A stretch of DNA of 18,355 nucleotides, from contig JAISBR010000129.1 in assembly GCA_031266095.1 (NCBI GenBank), forward strand, positions 1 to 18,355, in the 5' to 3' direction. The notes under the pieces were generated by a model. It did not search any database and had not been told where the DNA came from. It saw nothing but the letters and a program-made list of their open reading frames with translations. Positions within the stretch are counted from its first letter, which is position 1; each line of letters begins with the position of its first letter. Both the position numbers and the translations under genes were made by a program. Shown piece after piece: positions 1 through 5,698 of this stretch. The stretch comes from Treponema sp. GTDB taxonomy: Bacteria; Spirochaetota; Spirochaetia; Treponematales; Breznakiellaceae.

Positions 1-39
1 TTCGTCTTCCGTGAGCGTTACCCGGTATTTCTGGAGCAT
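1..39 (-). CDS. IS630-like transposase, N-terminal end (partial, runs off window)
   Basis: Only the first 13 codons lie in the window: an ATG at 39 reading leftward as MLQKYRVTLTEDE. This resembles the N-terminus of IS630-family (Tc1/mariner-like DDE) transposases, which often open with a Lys-Tyr-x-Val-x-Leu-Thr-x-x-Glu pattern. A strong ribosome binding site, AGGAGG at 46-51 with 6-nt spacing, supports the start. The gene sits directly downstream of the truncated IS110 transposase on the same strand, which suggests that an IS630-like element inserted into the IS110 element. IS630 elements duplicate a TA dinucleotide, and a TA is present at 96-97 where the IS110 frame ends. The family assignment rests on 13 residues and is tentative. 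Confidence 0.55.
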   Translation of the reverse strand, partial: MLQKYRVTLTEDE

Positions 40-94
40 AGATCCCCTCCTCTTTGGTTTCTATGCCGGCAAGTATACGCTAATTATTCCACAA

Positions 95-634
95 CTACAA
101 CCATGCCTGGATACTAGTCCAGTACCGCTCACGCTCGTACCGGAAACCGTGCCGCAGCAGAAACTTGTGGAGCCGCTGTTTCGTCCGGGTCAGGTCGTCC
201 ACCACGTCTGCCCGGCCCCGAATAAAGTCCCGTACCGCTTCTTCCTCCCGGCTGGGTATGTGTATCCCCTGTGCTTCCCCGCGCTTCACCATCCGGGCGA
301 TAAGCACCGCATCCCGCCGGTCGGTCTTGATCTTCTGTTCGTTCCCCGGCCGGAACACCGTGTTCGCCGGTATGATTGCGCAGGCTATGCCGTGCTTTGC
401 TAAGAAATGATACAGGTCAAATCCCAGGCAGCCTGCCTCGTAAGCTACGAATATCTTCCCTTTTCTCTGATACTGTTTTATTGCTTTTACCAGTTGGGGA
501 GAGTTGGTCGCCGCTTCCACGGTCCCGATCAGGTCGCTATCCGATTGCTCAGTGGACCGTACTTTCCGGTCGTCCAACACCGCCACACAAACCGAATCCT
601 TGTGGACATCCAAGCCAATGTAGTACTCTTTCAT
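95..634 (-). pseudogene. IS110-family transposase, truncated after the N-terminal DEDD domain
   Basis: IS110 transposases (DEDD-type) move insertion sequences by recombination through Holliday-like intermediates. The start is the ATG at 634, preceded by AGGAGG at 640-645 with 5-nt spacing; the frame is open further upstream but has no better start. The protein opens MKEYYIGLDVHKD, and the four acidic residues of the RuvC-like DEDD domain are visible at about D9, E66 (VAYEAG), D105 and D108 (KTDRRDA). The frame stops at residue 179, whereas full-length family members have roughly 300-400 residues. The whole C-terminal Transposase_20 domain with its serine is therefore missing and the copy should be inactive. 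The stop falls at the junction with the IS630-like element, so truncation by insertion is the likeliest cause. The rest of the gene may lie beyond that element. Confidence 0.85.
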
Positions 635-653
635 CAGTGCCTCCTGTGTTAAA

Positions 654-671
654 TGTGGTAATTCTACCACA
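654..671. repeat. Perfect hairpin in the IS110 transposase leader
   Basis: TGTGGTA at 654-660 and TACCACA at 665-671 form a 7-bp perfect stem with a 4-nt loop, just upstream of the IS110 ribosome binding site. A second, imperfect stem lies at 681-700 (CCC-a-CGG pairing with CCG-GGG). In IS110-group elements the non-coding end upstream of the transposase encodes the structured bridge RNA, so these hairpins could be remnants of one. That role is inference; only the stems are seen. Confidence 0.5.
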
Positions 672-725
672 AGTAGTAAACCCACGGCTTTTAACCGGGG
701 GGCACTTCATATTGTCTGCGCCAGC

Positions 726-840
726 AGAGGGGACGATTCCAGCTTAACCGCAGGGATGATACCAACCTGGACGCAGGAACGATTCCAGCTTGGAATCAGG
801 AACGATTCCAGCCTGGCCGCAGGGACGATTCCAGCCTCGA
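726..840. repeat. Five tandem copies of a 23-bp repeat
   Basis: Five units start at 726, 749, 772, 795 and 818, an exact 23-bp period. The shared core is GGACGATTCCAGC, preceded by CGCA and followed by CTGGA or a variant. Units differ by a few substitutions but no indels; the second unit is the most diverged (GATGATACCAACC). Twenty-three is not a multiple of three and no open frame uses the array. Adjacent units can pair, for example TGGAATC at 791-797 with GATTCCA at 804-810. There are no spacers, so this is not a CRISPR array. Function unknown. Confidence 0.9.
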
Positions 841-871
841 ATAAGCGCTTTCGACACTACCTCGAATGAGC

Positions 872-896
872 TCCCTATTCCGGTATGGAATAGGGA
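872..896. repeat. Perfect 10-bp stem-loop
   Basis: TCCCTATTCC at 872-881 pairs fully with GGAATAGGGA at 887-896 around the 5-nt loop GGTAT. No T-tract follows on either strand, so it does not look like an intrinsic terminator. It lies between the 23-bp repeats and the 938-1058 element. Function unknown. Confidence 0.7.
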
Positions 897-937
897 CTGA
901 GGACAAGAAACTTACCAGATCGCTGGTATTCGGATAA

Positions 938-1058
938 TAGACTTGTTCGACAACCCGGTTGGTTGTCTCACAAGTCCTGCAATTTCTCGCCTTACGGCTA
1001 TGAAATTGCGGTTTTTTAGCGGAATTTCTTCGGAAACTTCAGTTTCCGAACAAGTCTA
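938..1058. mobile_element. Candidate MITE-like element of about 121 bp with 12-bp inverted ends
   Basis: The ends TAGACTTGTTCG (938-949) and CGAACAAGTCTA (1047-1058) are perfect 12-bp inverted repeats. Inside are three hairpins: 940-976, two 7-bp stems (GACTTGT/ACAAGTC and GACAACC/GGTTGTC) separated by a symmetric TC/TC internal loop; 977-1011, which is terminator-like; and 1029-1050, a 9-bp stem (TTCGGAAAC/GTTTCCGAA). No coding frame is evident. The TA at each end would fit the TA target duplication of IS630/Tc1-type elements. The sequence TAATAGACTT also occurs as a direct repeat at 935-944 and 1057-1066. Calling it mobile is inference; the folded structure is plain in the sequence. Confidence 0.5.
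977..1017 (+). terminator. Intrinsic terminator-like hairpin with T-tract
   Basis: GCAATTTC at 979-986 pairs with GAAATTGC at 1002-1009, extended by a T-G and a C-G pair to 977/1011. A small inner GCC/GGC stem sits in the loop. Six T residues follow at 1012-1017. It would terminate plus-strand transcription entering from the left, insulating azlC. It also forms the central hairpin of the 938-1058 element. Confidence 0.6.
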
Positions 1059-1059
1059 A

Positions 1060-1088
1060 TAGACTTTTTCCCTTTTCCCGGCTACACT
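1060..1088 (+). promoter_or_regulatory. Probable azlC promoter
   Basis: TAGACT at 1060-1065 (4 of 6 matches to the sigma-70 -35 box) and TACACT at 1083-1088 (4 of 6 to the -10 box) are separated by 17 bp. Transcription would start about 2-4 bases before the azlC ATG at 1098. The -35 box directly abuts the right end of the 938-1058 element. Confidence 0.4.
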
Positions 1089-1097
1089 GAATTTCGC

Positions 1098-1826
1098 ATG
1101 GAAAGACCGTCGCCGTATCTTTCTGTTTTTTTCGCGGCCTTTAAATATTCAATTCCCGTACTCCTCGGTTATCTTGCCATAGGAGTCGCTTTCGGCCTGC
1201 TCGTAGTCGATGCGGGCTACCCTTGGTGGCTCGCACTGGTAATGGGCTTGGTTATGTACGCCGGGGCCGGGCAGTTTATCGCGGTGGGCCTTTTTGCCGT
1301 TGGAACCAGTCTATGGGAGGCGGCCTTGGTACAACTTGTGGTAAACGCCCGTCATATAGCCTACGGGTTTTCCATGCTTAACCGGTACAGAAATACCGGC
1401 CTCTTTCGATATTACCTGATCTTCGGTCTCTCCGATGAAACCTTTGCCCTGCTTTCATCCCTGCCTGAGGATGACGCTGTAATCGACGGCCCTGTCTCTT
1501 CGGGTATGGACAGGGGAAAATTCATGTTCTATGTTACCGCCTTAAACCAGTGCTATTGGCTGAGCGGTTCGCTGATCGGAGCTCTAGCCGGCGCCCTCAT
1601 CCCTTTTAGTACAGAGGGTATTGGTTTTGCCCTTACTGCCTTGTTTGTGGTACTGATGATTGAACAGATCCTCCGGGTTCGGAAACTAACTGTTTTTATC
1701 GTTTCGGCAATACCCGCAGCGCTGGGGGCCGTTTTCCTGCCCTCACGGATGTCGCTGTTAGCCGCTATGGTCCTGGCCCTGGCGTTAAGTTCGCTGCTTG
1801 GGAAAACCGGCCCGGAGCGGGTATGA
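1098..1826 (+). CDS. azlC: AzlC family branched-chain amino acid exporter, large subunit
   Basis: AzlC pairs with AzlD in the cytoplasmic membrane to export branched-chain amino acids and their analogues. The 242-residue product is highly hydrophobic with several membrane segments. It carries family motifs: Gly-rich GVAFG near 29-33, YAGAGQF at 54-60, VVNARHIAYG at 81-90, FGLSDETFAL at 109-118 (the usual LTDE-FAL motif) and a WLSGSLIGALAG stretch near 154-165. Length is normal for the family. The start ATG has no visible Shine-Dalgarno sequence, and the predicted transcription start is within a few bases of it. azlD follows with a 4-base ATGA overlap, so the two are translationally coupled. 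The transported substrate is inferred from the family. Confidence 0.9.
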   Translation: MERPSPYLSVFFAAFKYSIPVLLGYLAIGVAFGLLVVDAGYPWWLALVMGLVMYAGAGQFIAVGLFAVGTSLWEAALVQLVVNARHIAYGFSMLNRYRNTGLFRYYLIFGLSDETFALLSSLPEDDAVIDGPVSSGMDRGKFMFYVTALNQCYWLSGSLIGALAGALIPFSTEGIGFALTALFVVLMIEQILRVRKLTVFIVSAIPAALGAVFLPSRMSLLAAMVLALALSSLLGKTGPERV

Positions 1827-2200
1827 TAACCGGAACGAACGAAGCACTGGCGCTCACCTTTGTCATGGGCGTGGTGATTCTCTTTTGCCGCGCCTTTCCC
1901 TTCCTGTTCTTGCGGGAGCCGCCGGTAAAAGGTGACGCCGGTAACGGCGGTCGAGGCAAAACCGGCGGAAGGGCGGCTTTTCTCAACTTTGTGGAAAAAA
2001 CCGTACCTCCAGTGGCAATGACTGTGCTGGCCGTTAACTCCCTTGCCGGGCCGCTCAAAGGGAATTTCCGGGAAGGAATCCCGATACTCTCGGCCGCATG
2101 CCTTACCGCTCTGCTGCAGCTTTGGAAGCGGAATCCGCTGATCAGTATTTTCGGCGGTACGGTGCTCTATATGATTCTGGAAAGAAGCATTATGCGATAA
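1823..2200 (+). CDS. azlD: AzlD family branched-chain amino acid exporter, small subunit
   Basis: AzlD is the small membrane partner of AzlC. The 125-residue product has an N-terminal segment with the pattern FPFLFLREPP, typical of AzlD where a hydrophobic helix ends in R-x-x-P, then PPVAMTVLAVNSL and a C-terminal helix rich in small residues (ISIFGGTVLYMILE). The start codon overlaps the azlC stop (ATGA). A polar Gly/Lys-rich loop at residues about 34-50, between the first and second hydrophobic segments, makes it somewhat longer than typical members, which are near 100-110 residues. Context beside azlC makes the assignment firm. Confidence 0.85.
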   Translation: MITGTNEALALTFVMGVVILFCRAFPFLFLREPPVKGDAGNGGRGKTGGRAAFLNFVEKTVPPVAMTVLAVNSLAGPLKGNFREGIPILSAACLTALLQLWKRNPLISIFGGTVLYMILERSIMR

Positions 2201-2238
2201 AACCGCAAAATTCCTGCTCCGTATCTCCGAACTGTATC

Positions 2239-2268
2239 TTGACACTAAATCCGCCTCTATGACACTAT
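2239..2268 (+). promoter_or_regulatory. Probable gatCAB promoter
   Basis: A perfect -35 box TTGACA lies at 2239-2244 and CACTAT at 2263-2268 is the best-spaced -10 candidate (18 bp), matching the consensus at three of six positions. The start site would fall at about 2275, the A of the gatC ATG. TATTAA at 2266-2271 is a better-looking -10 but sits 21 bp from the -35 box. Confidence 0.4.
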
Positions 2269-2274
2269 TAACCT

Positions 2275-2607
2275 ATGCAAATTCAGGATTTACAGGAAAC
2301 CGCTGATCTGGCTCATCTTAACTTGGACGAAACGGAACTTTCCGCCGCGTTTCCCGCCTTTGAACAAATGCTCGGCTATTTTGCCGCGATGCAGGCCGCC
2401 GATAAGGACGAATCCGCAGGCGTGATTGCCGGCCACACAGAGGGCATGGCCGCATCTTCCCGGCTCGTGTCCGCCGGTTATTTCCGGACCGATACTGTAA
2501 ATCCATCTGATTCCAGCGCCGATCCTCATAAGGAATTATCGGAAAATATGCTGTCGAAAGCCGGAGAACGGGACGGTCGTTTTGTGGTGATCCCCAATGT
2601 CCTGTAA
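2275..2607 (+). CDS. gatC: Asp-tRNA(Asn)/Glu-tRNA(Gln) amidotransferase subunit C
   Basis: GatC is the small clamp-like subunit that wraps GatA and GatB in the GatCAB complex, which converts misacylated Glu-tRNA(Gln) and/or Asp-tRNA(Asn) to the correct forms in bacteria lacking GlnRS and/or AsnRS. The 110-residue product has the family pattern: an N-terminal helix containing DLAHLNLDETEL (usually L-A-x-L-x-L-x-x-x-E), then F-EQMLGYFAAM, then an Asp/Pro-rich stretch and a C-terminal FVVIPNVL (usually F-x-V-P-x-V). The start ATG has no Shine-Dalgarno sequence; the promoter appears to abut it. gatA follows after 35 bases. The middle region is a little longer and more polar than usual. Confidence 0.9.
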   Translation: MQIQDLQETADLAHLNLDETELSAAFPAFEQMLGYFAAMQAADKDESAGVIAGHTEGMAASSRLVSAGYFRTDTVNPSDSSADPHKELSENMLSKAGERDGRFVVIPNVL

Positions 2608-2642
2608 CCCTGCGTTTCAATAATCCTTACTGCGGAGTGTGC

Positions 2643-4163
2643 ATGAGTTCAAAACTGCCCGAAGGCTTTTTACAATATGCGGAAGAATGGGAAGCGAAAA
2701 TCAACGCCTTTATTGAATTTAATGCTGCAACTATGGCAAATGAATGCCCCGCCGATCCTTCCCCTGGCTTCCCCGAAGAAGCCGCCGCTCTTGTCGCGGG
2801 GTTTCCTTTCGCCGTCAAAGATAACATAGCGGTAAAGGACTTCCCTTTAACCTGCGGGTCCAGGCTGCTGGAACATTTCCGCTCCCCCTACAGCGCCACT
2901 GTGGTACGCGCCATTGAGGCCGCCGGGGGGAAGGTGATCGGCAAGACCAACCTTGATGAATTCGGTATGGGTTCTTCTACCGACAATTCCGCCATCAAAC
3001 GGACCAATAACCCCTGGGATACCGAACGGGTACCCGGCGGCTCTTCCGGCGGCTCGGCGGCGGCGGTGGCCGCTGGAATCGTACCCTTTGCCCTGGGAAC
3101 CGATACCGGCGGTTCGGTACGGCAGCCTGCGGCATTCTGCGGGGTAGTGGGGCTTAAGCCCACTTATGGCGCGGTCTCCCGCTACGGCCTGGTGGCTTAC
3201 GCCTCAAGCCTTGAATCCGCTGGTGTGCTTTCCGACACCGTGGCCCGCTGCCGCGCGGTTTTCGCCCTTATCCGGGGCAGGGACCCTATGGACGAGACCA
3301 CCCACGAAGCGCCTCAGGCGGCGGCGGCCTTGTATCCGGTGACGAATAACGGCTCGAAACGTATCGGCGTACTTTCCCCGGAAGCAATCGCCAAAGCCCT
3401 CTCCGCCGCGGCCAGGGAGGCCGTGCCGGAGAGCGGTGACGCGCCTGCGAGCGCCCTGGAAACCGCGGCCCAGGCTTCGGTGCTTGAAGAGGAAGTCCGC
3501 CGGGGTTTTGAGCTTGCCAGGGAGCGCCTCACCGGGCTGGGGTATACCCTGGTTGACGTAGAAATTCCCAGCCTTAAGTACGGCGTCCCGGCTTACTATA
3601 CGATAGCTACCGCAGAGGCCAGCGCGAATCTGGCCCGCTTTGACGGTATCCGCTACGGGACGCGGCCGGACTGGGCTGAAAATCCCGATGAGCTTATCGA
3701 CAAGGCGCGGGAGCAGGGCTTTGGCGCGGAGGTAAAACTGCGTATCCTCCTTGGGACCTTTGTACTCCGTTCAGGTTTTCAAGACCGTTACTATTTGCGG
3801 GCGCAGCGCATCCGCGCCGGAATCAGGCGGAGCTTTGAATCTCTCCTGGGTGACGGTGAATACAAAGAACGGGCGGAGTTAGACGCCATTCTCATGCCTG
3901 TTTTTCCCTCCAGGGCATTCGGCAGGGGGCCGTCCTCACTTTCGGCATTTGCCCAAAAAGCGGCGGATTTGTACACCTGTTGTGCGAATCTCGCCGGATT
4001 GCCGGCTCTCTCCTTCCCCGTTTCGGTGGAGGAGAACCTGCCGGTAGGCGTACAGCTCCTGGGCCGGGCCTATGCCGAGGGGACGCTGATGGACATTGCC
4101 GAAAGCTACGAACGGCAATTTCCCTTCGCCCATCCTGATGGCTATAAGGCGTTTTGGAAATAA
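2643..4163 (+). CDS. gatA: Asp-tRNA(Asn)/Glu-tRNA(Gln) amidotransferase subunit A (glutaminase)
   Basis: GatA hydrolyses glutamine and channels ammonia to GatB. The start is placed at the ATG at 2643, because GGAG at 2634-2637 lies 5 bases before it; a GTG at 2637 would overlap that site. The product has 506 residues. The amidase-signature triad is intact: Lys59 (FAVKDNI), cis-Ser134 (PGGSSGGS) and nucleophile Ser158 (GTDTGGSVRQ). Their spacing equals that of the known Lys79/Ser154/Ser178 triad of Staphylococcus aureus GatA. The Gly-rich GKTNLDEFGMGS motif is also present. An Ala-rich insertion around residues 255-275 makes it slightly longer than the usual 485 or so. It is the middle gene of gatCAB, and its TAA stop overlaps the gatB start. 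Confidence 0.96.
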   Translation: MSSKLPEGFLQYAEEWEAKINAFIEFNAATMANECPADPSPGFPEEAAALVAGFPFAVKDNIAVKDFPLTCGSRLLEHFRSPYSATVVRAIEAAGGKVIGKTNLDEFGMGSSTDNSAIKRTNNPWDTERVPGGSSGGSAAAVAAGIVPFALGTDTGGSVRQPAAFCGVVGLKPTYGAVSRYGLVAYASSLESAGVLSDTVARCRAVFALIRGRDPMDETTHEAPQAAAALYPVTNNGSKRIGVLSPEAIAKALSAAAREAVPESGDAPASALETAAQASVLEEEVRRGFELARERLTGLGYTLVDVEIPSLKYGVPAYYTIATAEASANLARFDGIRYGTRPDWAENPDELIDKAREQGFGAEVKLRILLGTFVLRSGFQDRYYLRAQRIRAGIRRSFESLLGDGEYKERAELDAILMPVFPSRAFGRGPSSLSAFAQKAADLYTCCANLAGLPALSFPVSVEENLPVGVQLLGRAYAEGTLMDIAESYERQFPFAHPDGYKAFWK

Positions 4164-5650
4164 TGGAGTTAAACGTGTATCAATCGTTCATCGGCTTGGA
4201 AGTTCATATTCACCTCCTTACAAAAACTAAGGTCTTTTGCGGCTGCCGATCCGCTTTTGGGGATGAGCCTAACACCGACGTGTGCCCGGTCTGTATGGGT
4301 TATCCCGGGGTACTCCCCAGCCTCAACATTGAGGCAATGCGCATGGGCTGTATGGTGGCCAGGGCTTTCAGCTGCCGTATACCGGAAAAGACCTGGTTTG
4401 AACGCAAGCAGTATTTTTATCCCGACATGCCCAAGAATTATCAAATTTCCCAGTTTTCCTCTCCCTTGGGGCAGGAAGGCTGCGTTGATATTAAGGGGAA
4501 GATCGGCGGCAGGAGCATCACGAAGCGGGTACGTATAAACGAATGTCATCTTGAGGAAGATGCGGGAAAGATGATCCATACCGGGACCGTATCACTTTTG
4601 GACTATAACCGTGCCGGAGTTTCGTTACTCGAAATTGTCACCGCGCCTGATATGGAAACCGGTGAGGAAGCAGAACTTTTTATTCATCAATTGCGCCGTA
4701 CGGTACGTTACCTGGGGGTCTGTGACGGTGACATGGAAAAAGGCAGCCTTCGCGTCGACGCTAATGTATCGATTAACTTCCCCGGCAAAGGTCTGGGGAA
4801 AAAGGTGGAAATAAAAAACCTCAACTCATCCCGCTTTGTAAAACTGGGCCTCAATTATGAGATCGCCCGACAGAGCGCGCTCCTTGACGCCGGCAAAACG
4901 GTCATTCAGGAGACCCGGCTTTGGAACGAGAACCGGGATGAGACTCAGTCCATGCGGAAAAAAGAAAACGCCCACGATTACCGTTACTTCCCTGAGCCTG
5001 ATCTGCCGGTTTTTATTCCCGATGAGCCCTTCCTCAAATCCGTGGACAGTGCCATGGTGGAGCTGCCCCTTGAAAGGGTAAAACGGATGATCACCGAATA
5101 CAATCTCTCCGAAGAACAGGTTGATCTTATCTGTGAGGAAAAAGCCCAGGCTGATTATTTTGAGGCCGCAGTCACCGAGGCGGCGGTACAGGGGCTTTCC
5201 AAAAAAGATGCGGCAGCCAGAATCTCCAACTGGCTCTTGCAAGATATCAAACATATCCTGGGCAGGGAGGGGATTGAGTTACGCGATATTGGATCTTTTC
5301 GCCTTAACCCCAAACGGTGTGCCGGCCTTATCGCTATGACCGCCGCAGGTAAAATCTCCGGTAAGAATGCCAAGCAGATGCTGGAAGCGGTTATAAAAGA
5401 AGACAGGGATCCCGAGGTGATTGCCAAAGAACGGGGATGGGAACTTATTTCCGATCCCGTAAAAATCGCTGAGGCGGTGAATACCATAGCGGAGACTGAA
5501 ACGGCAACAATAACGGAAGCCAGGACCGCTAATGACAAGCGCCGTCAGACCTTAATGCTCTACCTTGTGGGTAAGGTCCTGGCCGCCACCGGCGGCAGGG
5601 CGGATCCCAAAATTGCCGCGAAGCAGGTCGAGGAGATAATCCGGGGCTAA
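4163..5650 (+). CDS. gatB: Asp-tRNA(Asn)/Glu-tRNA(Gln) amidotransferase subunit B
   Basis: GatB binds the misacylated tRNA, activates the side-chain carboxylate with ATP and transfers ammonia to it. The start ATG at 4163 overlaps the gatA TAA (TAATG), implying coupled translation; a TTG nine bases upstream is less likely. The product has 495 residues. Visible marks are the GLEVHIHLLTKTKVFCGC opening, the zinc-site cysteines C26, C28, C41 and C44, the YPGVLP and YFYPDMPKNYQISQF motifs, and the C-terminal YqeY-like tail (NAKQMLEAVI, then KRQTLMLYLVGKVL). Length and domain order (cradle, helical, YqeY tail) are normal for the family. The gene converges on gltD with a 48-base gap. Confidence 0.96.
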   Translation: MELNVYQSFIGLEVHIHLLTKTKVFCGCRSAFGDEPNTDVCPVCMGYPGVLPSLNIEAMRMGCMVARAFSCRIPEKTWFERKQYFYPDMPKNYQISQFSSPLGQEGCVDIKGKIGGRSITKRVRINECHLEEDAGKMIHTGTVSLLDYNRAGVSLLEIVTAPDMETGEEAELFIHQLRRTVRYLGVCDGDMEKGSLRVDANVSINFPGKGLGKKVEIKNLNSSRFVKLGLNYEIARQSALLDAGKTVIQETRLWNENRDETQSMRKKENAHDYRYFPEPDLPVFIPDEPFLKSVDSAMVELPLERVKRMITEYNLSEEQVDLICEEKAQADYFEAAVTEAAVQGLSKKDAAARISNWLLQDIKHILGREGIELRDIGSFRLNPKRCAGLIAMTAAGKISGKNAKQMLEAVIKEDRDPEVIAKERGWELISDPVKIAEAVNTIAETETATITEARTANDKRRQTLMLYLVGKVLAATGGRADPKIAAKQVEEIIRG

Positions 5651-5660
5651 TGTTGTTGAT

Positions 5661-5683
5661 GGGTTATCAATAGTTTAGAACCC
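5661..5683. terminator. Weak stem between convergent gatB and gltD
   Basis: GGGTT at 5661-5665 can pair with AACCC at 5679-5683 across a 13-nt loop, midway between the two convergent stops. The stem is short and no clear T-tract follows on either strand, so a shared bidirectional terminator is only a possibility. Confidence 0.2.
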
Positions 5684-5698
5684 GATTCACTGTATTTC

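Larger units (their letters stand above)
635..1097. other. Gene-free repeat-rich interval between IS110 and azlC
   Basis: I see no credible coding sequence here; the open frames that cross it lack ribosome binding sites and family resemblance. In order it holds the IS110 leader hairpins (654-700), five 23-bp tandem repeats (726-840), a 10-bp stem (872-896), a 6-bp stem (913-928, TACCAG/CTGGTA) and the multi-hairpin element at 938-1058. A probable azlC promoter lies at 1060-1088. The density of repeats marks it as a border between mobile DNA and the conserved genes to the right. Confidence 0.7.

Noticed and set aside
726..840. The repeats as a CRISPR array
   Set aside because: The units are directly adjacent with no spacers, vary in sequence, and no cas gene is present.
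1553..2245. A 230-codon open frame on the minus strand
   Set aside because: It runs antisense to azlC and azlD, whose family motifs are clear, and its translation resembles nothing I know.
2637..2642. GTG at 2637 as the gatA start
   Set aside because: It overlaps the GGAG ribosome binding site that is correctly spaced for the ATG at 2643.
4154..4162. TTG at 4154 as the gatB start
   Set aside because: The ATG at 4163 overlaps the gatA stop in the common TAATG arrangement and fits the usual GatB N-terminus.
5651..5698. Strong bidirectional terminator between gatB and gltD
   Set aside because: Only a 5-bp stem with a long loop and no T-tract can be drawn, so it is listed only at low confidence.
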